A stretch of DNA of 64,000 nt from Schaalia sp. ZJ405 (GCF_011038885.2 NZ_CP064952.1:1488001-1552000); one strand, 5' to 3'. Positions 42,628-52,474 are shown, numbered from the stretch's first letter. Numbers and translations are program-made. The notes: generated from the letters alone by a model not told the origin.

Positions 42628-43095
42628 TCAGAGGGTTCCCGTGTCGTCGCGGCGACCGTGAAGGTATTCCAGTGCGTCTCGATGCTCAGGCGGAACTTCC
42701 TCAGGCAGACCAGAACGCACGGATTCTTCGCTCCCCCGCTCAACAGCTCGCCGGTAATACCAGGCCTTATAGTTGAGGATCGCCAGAGCCTTGCACATCT
42801 GTTCGATCTCGCTCATCAGGGCTTCTCGACGCTGCTCAAAGAGTTCCAGGCGCCCCTGAAGGGAAGCATCCCCCTGGTCAACCATGTCCATGAATGCCTT
42901 AATGTCTTTGATTGACAGACCGGAGTTCTTCAGACATTCGATGATCCGGCAGGCTTCAAGATCAGCGTCAGAGTAGGAGCGACGCCCTCCAGAGGATCGA
43001 GAAATCTCCCGCAGGAGCCCCTCGGATTCGTAGTAGCGCAGTGTTGATGGTGTCAGGTCAAGTAATGCGGCCACTTCACCCACTGAATACGACAT
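42628..43095 (-). CDS. MerR-family transcriptional regulator
   Basis: 155 aa from ATG 43095; the longer frame reads through the divergent gene's promoter and is rejected. MerR helix-turn-helix and wing: YSVGEVAALLDLTPSTLRYY, SEGLL, SGGRRSYSDADLEACRIIEC, LKNSGLSIKDIKAFMD, followed by a coiled-coil dimerisation helix. No conserved metal-binding cysteines. It likely activates the divergent alcohol dehydrogenase gene by untwisting the 19-bp-spaced promoter at 43116-43146, whose palindrome sits between -35 and -10. It resembles MerR regulators that control oxidoreductases in response to aldehydes or other electrophiles. Confidence 0.9.
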   Translation of the reverse strand: MSYSVGEVAALLDLTPSTLRYYESEGLLREISRSSGGRRSYSDADLEACRIIECLKNSGLSIKDIKAFMDMVDQGDASLQGRLELFEQRREALMSEIEQMCKALAILNYKAWYYRRAVERGSEESVRSGLPEEVPPEHRDALEYLHGRRDDTGTL

Positions 43096-43115
43096 CACAA
43101 CCCCCGTCACTCCTC

Positions 43116-43146
43116 TTGAATTAAAGTTCACTTTAACTTGTATAGT
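43116..43146 (+). promoter_or_regulatory. MerR-type promoter with operator in a 19-bp spacer
   Basis: TTGAAT (43116-43121) and TATAGT (43141-43146) are separated by 19 bp, the overlong spacing typical of MerR-activated promoters. A perfect 7-bp-arm palindrome, TTAAAGTTCACTTTAA (43121-43136), lies within it. It drives the alcohol dehydrogenase gene. Confidence 0.75.
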
Positions 43147-43234
43147 GAATGATCTCAAGACACGTCCCCGTGTTGGCACGCGCCAACCATCCGCTGACAC
43201 CTCCGAAGAGAAACGACCACACGAAAGAGACATC

Positions 43235-44284
43235 ATGACCACAACACCTGAAATTCCCACAACAATGAAGGCCGTCATTATGCGGGCACCCCGCGACGTC
43301 GTTGTCGAGGACGTTGAGGTTCCTCGCGTCGTCAAACCCACAGACGCCGTTATCAAACTCGCCGCCGCCTGCATCTGCGGCTCTGACCTCTGGCCCTACC
43401 GCGGTCTCCAACCCGTTGACCACCAGCACATGGGCCACGAATATGTTGGAACCGTCGTTGAGATTGGCTCGGACGTCACATCTGTATCAATCGGTGACTT
43501 CGTGATCGGCTCCTTCATGGTCTCAGACAACACGTGTGAAATCTGCCAGGCAGGTTTCCCTTCACGTTGCGTAAACGCCGGTGAATACACGGGCAGTCAA
43601 GCCGAATACATGCGCATCGAAGAAGCCGACGGCACACTCGTTGCTGTTCCCGGCGGAAAGCCCAACGATCCTCATCTCATCGCCGACTACCTTGCAGCCT
43701 CCGATGTCCTGGGCACCGGATGGTTCGCAGCCGTTGCCGCCGAAGCTGGCCCCGGTAAAACCATCGCCGTTGTTGGAGACGGAGCAGTTGGACTGTGCGC
43801 CGTCCTCGCCGCCAAGGCACTGGGCGCTGAGAAAGTGATCGCATTCTCACGTCACGAGGATCGCGCAGCCCTCGCCCGTGAATTTGGTGCGGACATCATC
43901 ATCGCTGAACGCGGTGACGAAGGAGCAGCACAGGTGAAGGAATTAACGAACGGCCTCGGGGCACATGGTGTCTGCGAAGCCGTTGGCACACAAGAATCAA
44001 TGGATCAGGCACTGGCCTCATGCCGTCCCGGCGGTCATGTTGGTTTCGTTGGAGTTTCGCACGATCAGAAGATTGACGGCCTCGACCTGTTCTTCCGCCA
44101 GGTTCATATGCTCGGTGGACCTGCGCCTGTGCGCCGTTTCCTCCCCGACCTCATCGCCCGCATCCAGCGGGGTGAGATCCACCCCGGGAAGGTCTTCACT
44201 CAACGCATCCCCCTGGTTGATGCCGCCGAAGGCTACAAGGCAATGGATGAGCGCCGCGAGATCAAGGTCCTCCTCGAAGTGTGA
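43235..44284 (+). CDS. Zinc-dependent alcohol dehydrogenase (MDR family)
   Basis: 349 aa from ATG 43235, with GAAAGAG upstream; the frame open from 43145 overlaps the promoter. Catalytic zinc ligands are visible as CICGSDLW (Cys), MGHEYVG (His-Glu) and a partial structural zinc lobe (DNTCEICQAGFPSRC). The Rossmann motif is VVGDGAVGLCAVLAA (about 170-184) with SRHEDR after it, a charge pattern suggesting NADP(H) preference. It oxidises or reduces an unidentified alcohol or aldehyde. Control by the divergent MerR regulator is strongly suggested by promoter architecture. Confidence 0.92.
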   Translation: MTTTPEIPTTMKAVIMRAPRDVVVEDVEVPRVVKPTDAVIKLAAACICGSDLWPYRGLQPVDHQHMGHEYVGTVVEIGSDVTSVSIGDFVIGSFMVSDNTCEICQAGFPSRCVNAGEYTGSQAEYMRIEEADGTLVAVPGGKPNDPHLIADYLAASDVLGTGWFAAVAAEAGPGKTIAVVGDGAVGLCAVLAAKALGAEKVIAFSRHEDRAALAREFGADIIIAERGDEGAAQVKELTNGLGAHGVCEAVGTQESMDQALASCRPGGHVGFVGVSHDQKIDGLDLFFRQVHMLGGPAPVRRFLPDLIARIQRGEIHPGKVFTQRIPLVDAAEGYKAMDERREIKVLLEV

Positions 44285-44405
44285 TCCCGGCCTTTCTCAA
44301 AAGCGCTGCGACCTCGGCTTTCCTGTTGCCGTGACCACAAGGTCATGCAATAGTTAAATAGTTCGTCGCGAAAGCGAGTCCTGAATGAACAAGAGGAGGC
44401 ACCAC

Positions 44406-44612
44406 ATGGCCGACGATAACGGCGTTTTCGACAAGGTTGCCGGCAAGGTGAAAGAAACTGCTGGCAAGATCACCGGCGATTCCACAACCGAAGCTGACGG
44501 CAAGCTGCAACAGGCCGAAGGCAAGGCCAAGGAAATCCTCGACGATGTCAAGGGTGGAATTGAAGCCCTGGGCGATCGTGTCAAGGACGCCCTCGACAAG
44601 GACGACAAGTAA
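44406..44612 (+). CDS. CsbD-family stress protein
   Basis: 68 aa from ATG 44406, with GAGGAGG eight bases upstream. The sequence FDKVAGKVKETAGKITGDST, then EADGKLQQAEGKAKEIL, is the CsbD helical repeat. Family members are abundant in general stress and stationary phase, but the biochemical role is unknown. A strong terminator follows at 44729. Confidence 0.92.
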   Translation: MADDNGVFDKVAGKVKETAGKITGDSTTEADGKLQQAEGKAKEILDDVKGGIEALGDRVKDALDKDDK

Positions 44613-44728
44613 TCACCTATCCGGTCAACGAGACCCGACGCGCAGAATCTTCCCTGATGCTCGGGTCAAACGGTGACAGTCGATCATTCGAGTCACCCGC
44701 ATAACACCGGAACGTGACAACGTTGCAC

Positions 44729-44768
44729 AAGGACCCGTATCCCCAAAGCCACAGGGATACGGGTCCTT
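44729..44768 (+). terminator. Rho-independent terminator
   Basis: A perfect 15-bp stem (AAGGACCCGTATCCC and GGGATACGGGTCCTT) with a 10-nt loop followed by TCCTGT; it ends the CsbD transcript and may also serve the convergent UvrA-like gene. Confidence 0.8.
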
Positions 44769-44917
44769 TCCTGTGTCAGCCAACTACGCTGCACCATTGA
44801 GGGTAATGCTCATGAGGCGCGTCGATTAGCGGCGTGTCGTCGGTAAATTCTGAGGTCAATCCACGGGCGCCACGCAAGTGCACGCAAGTGTCTGAGCAAA
44901 CGCAGACAGTCACTATG

Positions 44918-47266
44918 TCAGCGCAACGCGCGCGCCAAAGCCCGCCCTGTCACAGTGTCCGCCGCAGCCAAATCAACCGGTCGCCCCTCGAAAATCACGC
45001 GTCCGCCCTCGTCCCCAGCACCCGGCCCTAAGTCAATCACCCAATCGCACCGCGCAACAACAGACATATCATGCTCAATAACGATGACGGACCGCCCAGA
45101 ATCAACAATTCGATCAACAAGAGACACCAGGACATCGACATCGGCGGCATGAAGTCCGGTTGTCGGCTCATCAAGGACAAGCACTCCTTCTCCTCCACGC
45201 AGATGCTGGGCGAGCTTCAACCGTTGACGTTCACCACCGGACAACGTGGACAATGACTGTCCGATGCCCACATACCCCAGACCAACAGACACAAGATCAG
45301 CGGCAATCGTCGCCGCCTTCACAACAGCAACATCCGGGCCAGACAGAAAGTCCACAGCCTCCATAGCCGTCATTTCCAACACATCGGCGATGGACTTGCC
45401 ACCCAGGGTGTATTCGAGCACCTCATCGTTGAAACGTCGTCCCCCACATAGGTCACATTCAGTGGACACCGTCTCCATGAACCCCAGTTCAGTGACGATG
45501 ACGCCAAGTCCCCTACACGCAGGACACGCTCCCTCGGAGTTGGCAGAAAATAACGCCGGTTTCACCCCGTGGGCCTTCGCAAAAGCCTGCCTGATCGGGT
45601 CAAGCATCCCCGTCCACGTTGCAACATGAGACCGGGACGACCCCTTAATCACTGACTGATCAACAACCTCAACTCCGCCGGCAACATCCGATGGCAAACA
45701 ACCGGGAATCAACGACGACTTCCCCGATCCCGCCACACCCGTCACGGCAACAAGCATCCCGAGGGGAATGTCAACATCCACGTTGCGCAGGTTATGAGCG
45801 CACGCGCCGCGGATCTCCACATACCCGTGCGCGCACCTGAGTTGATCCTCAGATTTCACTACAGCCCCGCGTGTCATTTCCCTCCCCGTGGGTGAATCCA
45901 CTCCGATGAGACCGCCGGGTTCGCCCTCGTAAATGACCTCACCGCCGTTGGGACCGGCACCCGGGCCCATATCAATCACACGGTCAGCAATGGCAATGGT
46001 CGCCGGATCGTGCTCAATGACGAGGACAGTGTTCCCGGCGTCCACAAGGTCACGCAGCAGCGTATTCATGCGGTGAACATCGTGGGGATGAAGACCGGTA
46101 GTCGGCTCGTCAAACACATAGGTCATGTCCGAGAGCGCAGAACCCAAATGACGCACCAAGCGGACTCTTTGGGATTCCCCACCGGACAGAGTGCCGGTTG
46201 ACCGGTTGAGCGACAAATACCCCAAGCCAATCCGCACCATCGCACCGAGGGCGGCCCGAAGCCGAGCAATGAGCGGAGCGATCTCAGGAACGTCCAGCTC
46301 ATTGACCCATTCGGCGAGGTGGCGCACTTCCATCGCGGAGGCATCAGCAATGGAGACCCCATTAATCAAGGAAGCGCGAGCCCCCTCGGTCAGGCGGGTG
46401 CCCTGACAGTCAGGACACGTGCGGAAAGTAGCGAGTTTCTCAACGAACACCCGCATATGCGGTTGCAGAGAATCCGTGTCCTTCGACAGGATCGACGCCC
46501 GGACTTTCGACACGAGCCCCTGGTAGGTGATATTGACATCCGCGATAACGACCTTGCGTGGCTCGGCATAGAGGAAAAGGTCGAGCTGTTTGGCGGTGAA
46601 ATCTTTGATCGGAACATCTGCGGGGATCAGCCCCGATTCAGAGAACTGCCGGACCGCCCAGCCCCCAGCCTTGTATCCGGGAACGAGGATCGCTCCCTCG
46701 TTCAAAGACAGGTTCTCGTTGTAAAGGGCAGCGAGGTTGATATCGGAAACCTGACCGCGTCCCTCACAGGTCGGACACATCCCTCCGGTCACGTGGAAGG
46801 ACTTGCGTGTTTTCACCTGGCGTCCGCCTTTGGTTTCAACGATCGCTCCCGCTCCTAAGACCGTGGGAACGTTGAAAGAGTAGGCTTTCGGGCCACCAAT
46901 GTTCGGGGTGGCGCGGCGTGAGAACAGCACGCGAAGCATCGCGTCAATGTCGGTGGCTGTGCCCACCGTTGATCGAGGATTCGCCCCCATCGGTTCCTGG
47001 TCGACGGTGATCGTCGCGGTAATCCCTTCGAGGACGTCAACGTCTGGGCTGGGCGGGGTCTGAAGCAGCCCTTGAACAAAGGCGGAATGTGTTGCGTTGA
47101 ATTGCCGCGTCGCTTCGGCGGCAATCGTGTCATGGATGAGCGAGGACTTCCCCGAGCCGGACAGTCCCGTCACCACGGTGAGCGCATGCTTGGGAATGTC
47201 AACGTTGACACCGCGGAGATTGTTTTCCCGTGCGCCGCGTACAGAAATCGTTCCGGCTACCGCCAC
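44918..47266 (-). CDS. UvrA paralogue (class II excinuclease-like ATPase)
   Basis: 782 aa, shorter than canonical UvrA (about 950). Two ABC ATPase domains: GLSGSGKSS with [11 protein letters not shown], and GVAGSGKSS with [11 protein letters not shown]. Zinc modules are reduced: [29 protein letters not shown] and CDLCGGRRF are present, but the UvrB-binding insertion is missing, as in UvrA2/DrrC-like proteins. Such paralogues confer tolerance to DNA-intercalating drugs rather than nucleotide excision repair. The start is GTG 47266, with AAGGGA upstream. No partner gene adjoins it. Confidence 0.9.
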   Translation of the reverse strand: MAVAGTISVRGARENNLRGVNVDIPKHALTVVTGLSGSGKSSLIHDTIAAEATRQFNATHSAFVQGLLQTPPSPDVDVLEGITATITVDQEPMGANPRSTVGTATDIDAMLRVLFSRRATPNIGGPKAYSFNVPTVLGAGAIVETKGGRQVKTRKSFHVTGGMCPTCEGRGQVSDINLAALYNENLSLNEGAILVPGYKAGGWAVRQFSESGLIPADVPIKDFTAKQLDLFLYAEPRKVVIADVNITYQGLVSKVRASILSKDTDSLQPHMRVFVEKLATFRTCPDCQGTRLTEGARASLINGVSIADASAMEVRHLAEWVNELDVPEIAPLIARLRAALGAMVRIGLGYLSLNRSTGTLSGGESQRVRLVRHLGSALSDMTYVFDEPTTGLHPHDVHRMNTLLRDLVDAGNTVLVIEHDPATIAIADRVIDMGPGAGPNGGEVIYEGEPGGLIGVDSPTGREMTRGAVVKSEDQLRCAHGYVEIRGACAHNLRNVDVDIPLGMLVAVTGVAGSGKSSLIPGCLPSDVAGGVEVVDQSVIKGSSRSHVATWTGMLDPIRQAFAKAHGVKPALFSANSEGACPACRGLGVIVTELGFMETVSTECDLCGGRRFNDEVLEYTLGGKSIADVLEMTAMEAVDFLSGPDVAVVKAATIAADLVSVGLGYVGIGQSLSTLSGGERQRLKLAQHLRGGEGVLVLDEPTTGLHAADVDVLVSLVDRIVDSGRSVIVIEHDMSVVARCDWVIDLGPGAGDEGGRVIFEGRPVDLAAADTVTGRALARALR

Positions 47267-47397
47267 GTCTGTTCCCTTCGATACCTTTTCAGAGGACGAG
47301 GACGAGCCCCCTCCGTCGCCTCCACCGTCACCGTTCTTTTCGATGGTGCGTTATTCAACGTTATTCGCTGTTGATCTATAGACCCGAGGCTAGATCC

Positions 47398-48279
47398 TCA
47401 ACGTGTTGCGTAGTTCTTTTCAAGCCACATCATTGCATCTGCCAAGTTCGTGAACGAAGCGTCAATCTGATCCGTGTTGGAATAGCAGACCTGTATCTCG
47501 ATCCGAACGAATTCCATTTCATCGGGCTTCGTCTCCTGCATTTCCATCGCAGAAAGTAAGGCCAGCGCCTCCGGAACACTCGATACCGTCTGGCCTTTTC
47601 CATGCAACGACAAAATGAACACACTCTGCACCTTGCGAGAAAGATGGGCGCGAATTTTGTCGAGGTATTCTTCTAACTGGGCGGATGCCTTCTCGCGGAG
47701 GGCCGCGACGACCCGCTGTTGGCCTTCTTCCCCAAGGGAGTTCCACCGAGCGATCTGGCGACGCATATGCTCGGTGTCGGTATCCTCCTCGAAGTACACG
47801 TCGACCCCTTCCGTTCCAAAGGCGTCGACGATCGTTGATAGAGGCAGATGCAGGACGTTGATTGCTTGAGACTCCATATGGGTGATGCCACCCTGAGTCC
47901 ATTCCCCAGCGACGAGGGCGCCGAGAAATGGACGATTATCGACGTATGTTCGACGCAGCGGCACAAGCGCGTTCGCGATCTCACCAGCTTTATTTACAGA
48001 ATGTTTGGTATAGCGACGCCACGCACTCTCGATGAACGCTACCGGGGTCCCAATCGTTTCCTGTGACCCACCTCGTTCAAGGACGAAGTCAAGGTTGTGC
48101 TTGTTGTCGTGGTCATCAACCCAGGTGACGAACTTTCCCTTGCGAGCAGGTTGTCGCAGACCCTGTCGGTCGATATACACACCGAATTCATGCGCGAGAG
48201 GGAGGAGCATGTCGTAGAAGGCCTCCTCCATCGCGTAACCGATGATCTGGCCAAGTTTGTGAGACGGTGAATCAGCCAT
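47398..48279 (-). CDS. Putative type II restriction endonuclease
   Basis: 293 aa. Its position three bases after a DNA methyltransferase gene on the same strand and the block HNLDFVLERGG followed by VAFIESAWRRYTKHSVNKAG (about residues 58-97) suggest a PD-(D/E)xK nuclease: Asp in LDFV and Glu in IESAWRRY would be catalytic. The ESAWRRYTKHS..K motif recurs in restriction enzymes paired with such methylases, from memory. The C-terminal part is a helical region. Target sequence unknown. It looks intact, so with the methylase it should form a working second R-M system beside the type I operon. Confidence 0.7.
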   Translation of the reverse strand: MADSPSHKLGQIIGYAMEEAFYDMLLPLAHEFGVYIDRQGLRQPARKGKFVTWVDDHDNKHNLDFVLERGGSQETIGTPVAFIESAWRRYTKHSVNKAGEIANALVPLRRTYVDNRPFLGALVAGEWTQGGITHMESQAINVLHLPLSTIVDAFGTEGVDVYFEEDTDTEHMRRQIARWNSLGEEGQQRVVAALREKASAQLEEYLDKIRAHLSRKVQSVFILSLHGKGQTVSSVPEALALLSAMEMQETKPDEMEFVRIEIQVCYSNTDQIDASFTNLADAMMWLEKNYATR

Positions 48280-48282
48280 CGT

Positions 48283-49575
48283 TTAGCCCTCGATCCATAG
48301 ATAGCCCTCGTGCAGCGGGTGGGTGTGCTTCCTGTTCTTCCATTTGGTGTTCCGGTCACGAACTTTTGAGAACGCCCACGACGAGAAGCCCGCTGCGACA
48401 GCAAGTTCACCCAGCCAGCGCTCAACTGGGGCATGCACGCCATATGGCGCCGAGTCTCCTACCACGTAGCACACCTTGGCTCCGGGAACCGTCTTCCGTC
48501 GCAGTGCGTGGAATACCTTGGCGTTGTCGAAGAAGTAGCCAGCCAGCATGGTGTGGTAGGCCTTGTGACCTCCCCTGGTCTTGCGCACCTCGGCGAGTTC
48601 GTCATAGACAGGCATGAACTCCTCGATAATCGGGTCCATGAGCGGGGACTCCAAGGCTTCGTCGGCATTCCAAGAACCGATGTTCTGGGTTGCCGATCTC
48701 AAGAGCACATCGCGCAAAGGTCGCAGATCAGACCATCCCTGGATTTCCCCCAGAACAACCTGTTCAAGCCGTAAAGCATCCGCGTAGTCGTAGTTGTTGG
48801 CATAGGGTGGTGAGGTGATTACCGCGTCAGCCCACGCATCGGGCACACCGTCAAGGGTCCGAGCGTCGGCGGTGAGCACGTGAGCATCAGAAGGAGCGTC
48901 ACCCAGCAGGAAACGGCGTGTTTCCATGTCAGTAGCGAAAGTCTCGCCAGCAGCCGCAAAAGCTGACACCGGTTCAGCGACACGACTTTTTGTCTTGTTC
49001 GGCAACACGTACTGCCACTGCGCTGTACCAGCTGGGGAACATGCGCGAATGATCGAGACGAAAGCCAGCCACGCGAGTTCCGAGGAAGGTTCACCAAAGG
49101 GCAAGGCAGTGACTGCGTCGCGCACGCGCAGCAGGTTCTCCAGCGACTTAAGGTCAGGGAAGCATTTCGCCACCAGTGGCGAAGCTGGAACATCTACGGG
49201 ATGTTTTTGTTCGACAACATTGAGCACTCTCCTAACCACAGCGCGCAAATCATCGGGGTTAGCACTCCACGCGAGCTTGGCACGAGCGATGCGGGCAACT
49301 GTCGGGTGCACCTCGGTTGCATAGGACGACATACCCGACTCCTGCGCGGCCAGACACGTGGTGCCGGACCCTCCGAATGGGTCAAGTACACGCGTCGTGC
49401 CCCAGTAACGCATGAGCTTGCCCGCCCATTCTGAAGAGTATCCGGCGCTGTATCGGTACCAGCGATGCACCGGCAATTTCATGTTGTCAGCGAACGTCGT
49501 TGTATTCCCAGACGTCCACGAAGGGCTGAGAAGATACGCGTGCGTGGCTAAGGCGAACGGCGGTGCAGCGTTCAC
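48283..49575 (-). CDS. Type II DNA methyltransferase (SPPY, m4C/m6A class)
   Basis: 430 aa. SAM-binding motif VLDPFGGSGTTCLAA (about 64-78) and catalytic TSPPYANNYDYADAL (about 226-240), plus a target-recognition region between them. A TSPPY catalytic motif fits N4-cytosine or, less often, N6-adenine methylation. It would protect host DNA from the endonuclease encoded immediately downstream. The start is GTG 49575, overlapping the FemX stop codon (GTGA), so the R-M pair is inserted tightly behind a cell-wall gene. The fold appears complete. Confidence 0.9.
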   Translation of the reverse strand: MNAAPPFALATHAYLLSPSWTSGNTTTFADNMKLPVHRWYRYSAGYSSEWAGKLMRYWGTTRVLDPFGGSGTTCLAAQESGMSSYATEVHPTVARIARAKLAWSANPDDLRAVVRRVLNVVEQKHPVDVPASPLVAKCFPDLKSLENLLRVRDAVTALPFGEPSSELAWLAFVSIIRACSPAGTAQWQYVLPNKTKSRVAEPVSAFAAAGETFATDMETRRFLLGDAPSDAHVLTADARTLDGVPDAWADAVITSPPYANNYDYADALRLEQVVLGEIQGWSDLRPLRDVLLRSATQNIGSWNADEALESPLMDPIIEEFMPVYDELAEVRKTRGGHKAYHTMLAGYFFDNAKVFHALRRKTVPGAKVCYVVGDSAPYGVHAPVERWLGELAVAAGFSSWAFSKVRDRNTKWKNRKHTHPLHEGYLWIEG

Positions 49576-50609
49576 TGTGTTCCGCCAGCTGCACGTTCCG
49601 TTCGTGACTCCACGACCTTGAGGGCTTGCCGGTAGAGCGCATACTTCACGCGTTTAATTGGAAGCTCCCACGTTCCGACTGTGCTCACGCGCTCCCCACC
49701 AAAGCCGAGCTTGAACCGGGTGAAGCCCTGCCAGGGGTGGTCCTCGGGGGCGTCCTCGGGAGCAGCACCGAAGAAGTCGAAAATCTCATGACCGCTGGTG
49801 CGCGCAGCTCTCAGGGCGTACATCGCCAGCCCGTTGGACGGCGAAATTTTCCGATATTCACTGAGATTCCCAGCGTGCGCGTAGGACATCACATGACCAT
49901 CAGAGAAGAAAATGATCGACGCGATCGGCTTGCCGTCAAGCTCGGCAAGGAACATTCCTGCCGCGTGGCTGGGGAAAAGTGCGCGCGCCATGTCCCGGTA
50001 GTAGTCGTCATCGTGAGGGTGCATTCCCGTACGGTCCGACACGTCGTGGATCGTCTCAAGGAAATGTTCAACATCCTCAACCTCAAAAGACTGGCGGTAT
50101 TCCACGCCGGCGCGCTCACATTTGCGCACCAAACGACGAACCATGCTTTTCGCGCCGGCCATGAGATCGTCGTTTCCATTGGAAGGAACCTGAGCCTCGT
50201 TATCTTCATTGACGAGGACGGGGCGCACGTCGTTCATCACCGTATACGGCGGTTGAATGTCTTTGTGTGAACGAACGAATCCCATGCTTTCAAGGAGCTG
50301 TGCGGAGACATCATGGCGTGGTTCAACGCGGATATAGTCCAGGTGATGCTCTTTGGCCTGCTTGGACGCATCATCAATGGCGGCGCGGAAAGCATCGACG
50401 CTGGAGTAGGTTGGGCCGTAAGGAAGGTAGAGCCGCTTATTCATGCGGGAACTTTCGATCAGACCAAGATAGCTCCAGCCGTCACCACTGGCGCGCAGGG
50501 TTTCCACGCCGCGTGCGCGTTGGAAATGTTCCCACTGCTCGGACTGGAGGAAATGCTGCCGCCCGAGGAAGTCATCTGTCACCTGGGCGCGGTCGTGATC
50601 CTGTGTCAT
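49572..50609 (-). CDS. FemX/FemAB-type peptidoglycan branching aminoacyltransferase
   Basis: 345 aa with two GNAT-like subdomains. Recognisable parts: FLQSEQWEHFQRARGVE at the start, LYLPYGPTY, DYIRVEPRHDVSAQLLESMG, SMVRRLVRKCERAGVEYRQS and MSYAHAGNLSEYRKISPSNG, ending FKLGFGGERVSTVGTWELPI. The enzymes use aminoacyl-tRNA to add the first residue of the interpeptide bridge on lipid II at the inner face of the membrane. Which amino acid is added here cannot be read. It overlaps the methylase gene by four bases. Confidence 0.9.
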   Translation of the reverse strand: MTQDHDRAQVTDDFLGRQHFLQSEQWEHFQRARGVETLRASGDGWSYLGLIESSRMNKRLYLPYGPTYSSVDAFRAAIDDASKQAKEHHLDYIRVEPRHDVSAQLLESMGFVRSHKDIQPPYTVMNDVRPVLVNEDNEAQVPSNGNDDLMAGAKSMVRRLVRKCERAGVEYRQSFEVEDVEHFLETIHDVSDRTGMHPHDDDYYRDMARALFPSHAAGMFLAELDGKPIASIIFFSDGHVMSYAHAGNLSEYRKISPSNGLAMYALRAARTSGHEIFDFFGAAPEDAPEDHPWQGFTRFKLGFGGERVSTVGTWELPIKRVKYALYRQALKVVESRTERAAGGTQ

Positions 50610-50753
50610 TGTGACGTCCTTCGTTTGTCTCAGGGGAACTAGTGTCTGCGCTCCACGTGCCCCATCGGGCCACGGAATCTGATTACCGAATTAGCCTAGT
50701 CTGCTTTACCGGCTCCGACCACCGCGTGACACACGCTCGTGAGGGCGCGGTCC

Positions 50754-50790
50754 GGCTACCTCAATAACGTAGCCCGGCTACCTCAATAAC
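50754..50790. repeat. Short tandem repeat, 22-bp period
   Basis: GGCTACCTCAATAAC occurs at 50754-50768 and 50776-50790, between FemX and tRNA-His. A simple duplication. Confidence 0.5.
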
Positions 50791-50825
50791 AGGGATGCAG
50801 GCGAAGATCCCTCGTTGCATGAGAA

Positions 50826-50856
50826 ATCCCCGGAGCACAAATCAGGCCCCGGGGAT
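50826..50856 (-). terminator. Terminator of tRNA-His
   Basis: ATCCCCGG and CCGGGGAT form a perfect 8-bp stem with a 15-nt loop just 3' of the tRNA on the minus strand, followed by TTCTC. Confidence 0.65.
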
Positions 50857-50863
50857 CCATCCG

Positions 50864-50937
50864 GGTGGCTGACGGGACTCGAACCCGCGACGTCCTGGAC
50901 CACAACCAGGTGCTCTACCAACTGAACTACAGCCACC
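50864..50937 (-). tRNA. tRNA-His (GTG anticodon)
   Basis: The minus strand folds as a cloverleaf: acceptor GGTGGCT paired with AGCCACC, D-arm AGTTCAGTTGGTAGAGC, anticodon stem-loop CTGGTTGTGGTCCAG (anticodon GTG) and T-arm GCGGGTTCGAGTCCCGT. The extra 5' G (G-1) opposite C73 is the histidine identity element. CCA is not encoded. It is flanked by a terminator. Confidence 0.97.
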
Positions 50938-51117
50938 ATCGTTGCCGGATGACAACGAAGAAGAGCCTACCATCTTCACGTCGTCAGGCGGAAATCGCAC
51001 GACCCCTGACAGGCGTGGCATGAAACACGCTGCCGCGTGGAAATACGGGAAGAATCTTCCCCTCACGTGGAGCAGTTCTCACAGGTGAAAGCTCCCCCTC
51101 GTCAAGCACGGCCCGGA

Positions 51118-51471
51118 TCATCCCCACCCCATCGCGTGAAGCCGAGCATCGTCAATGCCGAAATAATGGGCGATCTCATGAACAACGGTGATCGCCACTT
51201 CCTCGGCCACCTCCTCAGGGGTTTCACAGATCGCCAGCGTTGGATTCATGAAAATAAAGATCCGGTCGGGAAGCACCCCGGCATAGTCTGCGCGTTCAGT
51301 GACGGCAACGCCGTCGTAAAGTCCCAGCAGGTCCGGGCGCATTCCCTCCAGCGGCTCCTCTTCAACGAAGATCGCCACGTTGTCAAGCATGTCAAGCAAT
51401 TCGTTGGGAATCTGATCGAGGGCGTGGTCAACGAGCTCCTCGAACTCGTCACGACTCATCTGAACAGACAC
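51118..51471 (-). CDS. Minimal zinc metallopeptidase (zincin-like, PF06262 type)
   Basis: 117 aa. FEELVDHALDQIPNELLDML at the start and VVHEIAHYFGIDDARLHAMG at the end are the family signature: the HExxH motif with the third ligand Asp in GIDD. These actinobacterial one-domain minigluzincins are soluble and of unknown substrate. It ends near tRNA-His and is transcribed with or after the ATP-grasp gene on the same strand. Confidence 0.9.
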   Translation of the reverse strand: MSVQMSRDEFEELVDHALDQIPNELLDMLDNVAIFVEEEPLEGMRPDLLGLYDGVAVTERADYAGVLPDRIFIFMNPTLAICETPEEVAEEVAITVVHEIAHYFGIDDARLHAMGWG

Positions 51472-51556
51472 AGTTTCAGCTCCTCAACGCGCTTTAGACG
51501 CTCAACGACCAGCGCACGAGACCTCGCACAACGCCCTCACTGAAGAGACAGCGAGA

Positions 51557-52474
51557 TCACCAGTGGGCGCGCACCGAAATCGCGTCGGCAAAGTTCTCCA
51601 GCGCCCCTGGAACGGCACCGAGGTAAAGGTCGGCATCCACCAGTGAAATTTCCATGACCAGGAAAGATCCGTTGCCGTCGGGCACAACGTCAACTCGGTT
51701 AAAGAGCAGCTGCTCGTCACGCCCCAAACGCGAACGAATGTACCGGTGAAGAATCGGACGGATTTCCTCACCCCACTGCCAGGCAACGGTATCGGCTGAC
51801 TGAGCCGTGATGACGGCGCTCTGAACCGTGGGATCTGTGACCGATGACGGGTCCAACGCGGCACGCTTCTCAACGGCGTGTGACACAACGCCGTTGAAGA
51901 ACACCAGTGACGTTTCACCGTGCGTATCGACCTCTTCCACATAGCGCTGGATCATCACGGAACGTCCCGACGCGAGCAGGTCCTGCGTCTGTTTGAGCGC
52001 GGCCTGACGCTGCGGAGTTGACACGGTCGTGTACCGACCGATGTCACGCACACCCGAAGACACTGCGGGTTTAATAATGAACTCACCGGCAGCTGGGAAA
52101 CGCGTGTGAATCTGATGCTTCGTCAGGTTCTGTGTGTGTTCCAACCAGCTCGTGCGAATCGTTGGCATCCCCAGATCCGCTAAGTCCTGCAGATAGTGCT
52201 TATCGGTGTTCCAATCCAGAACATCTTTGTGGTTGAGGATGCGCGGGACGCTGCGAGTCCACGCGAGGAAAGCCTCCCGATCCGCCGCATAGTCCACGAC
52301 GGAGCGAACAACCACCATTCCCGCGTCATTCCAGTCCACATCCGGGTCATTCCACACCTTGATCGCCGGGTCGCACCCCCGTTCGGCGAGGGCGTCAAGG
52401 AGACCTTCTTCCCCTTGAAAAAGATTCGGCATGGACGAACAGGTCACCAGCGTGACTTTGGCTGTGGAACTCAT
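51557..52474 (-). CDS. ATP-grasp domain protein (RimK/GshB-like)
   Basis: 305 aa. The ATP-grasp fold can be followed: N-terminal domain to about 100, then GEFIIKPAVSSGVRDIGRYT (ATP-binding lysine and loop, about 130-150), MIQRYVEEVDTHGETSLVFF (about 173-192) and the catalytic end LFNRVDVVPDGNGSFLVMEI (about 253-272) followed by NFADAIS. The family joins carboxylates to amines using ATP; the product here is unknown. It lies 106 bp from ddl, itself an ATP-grasp ligase, on the same strand, but the two are not close relatives. Confidence 0.85.
   Translation of the reverse strand: MSSTAKVTLVTCSSMPNLFQGEEGLLDALAERGCDPAIKVWNDPDVDWNDAGMVVVRSVVDYAADREAFLAWTRSVPRILNHKDVLDWNTDKHYLQDLADLGMPTIRTSWLEHTQNLTKHQIHTRFPAAGEFIIKPAVSSGVRDIGRYTTVSTPQRQAALKQTQDLLASGRSVMIQRYVEEVDTHGETSLVFFNGVVSHAVEKRAALDPSSVTDPTVQSAVITAQSADTVAWQWGEEIRPILHRYIRSRLGRDEQLLFNRVDVVPDGNGSFLVMEISLVDADLYLGAVPGALENFADAISVRAHW

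Noticed and set aside
44872..44891. CACGCAAGTG tandem duplication
   Set aside because: A single 10-bp duplication with no surrounding structure.
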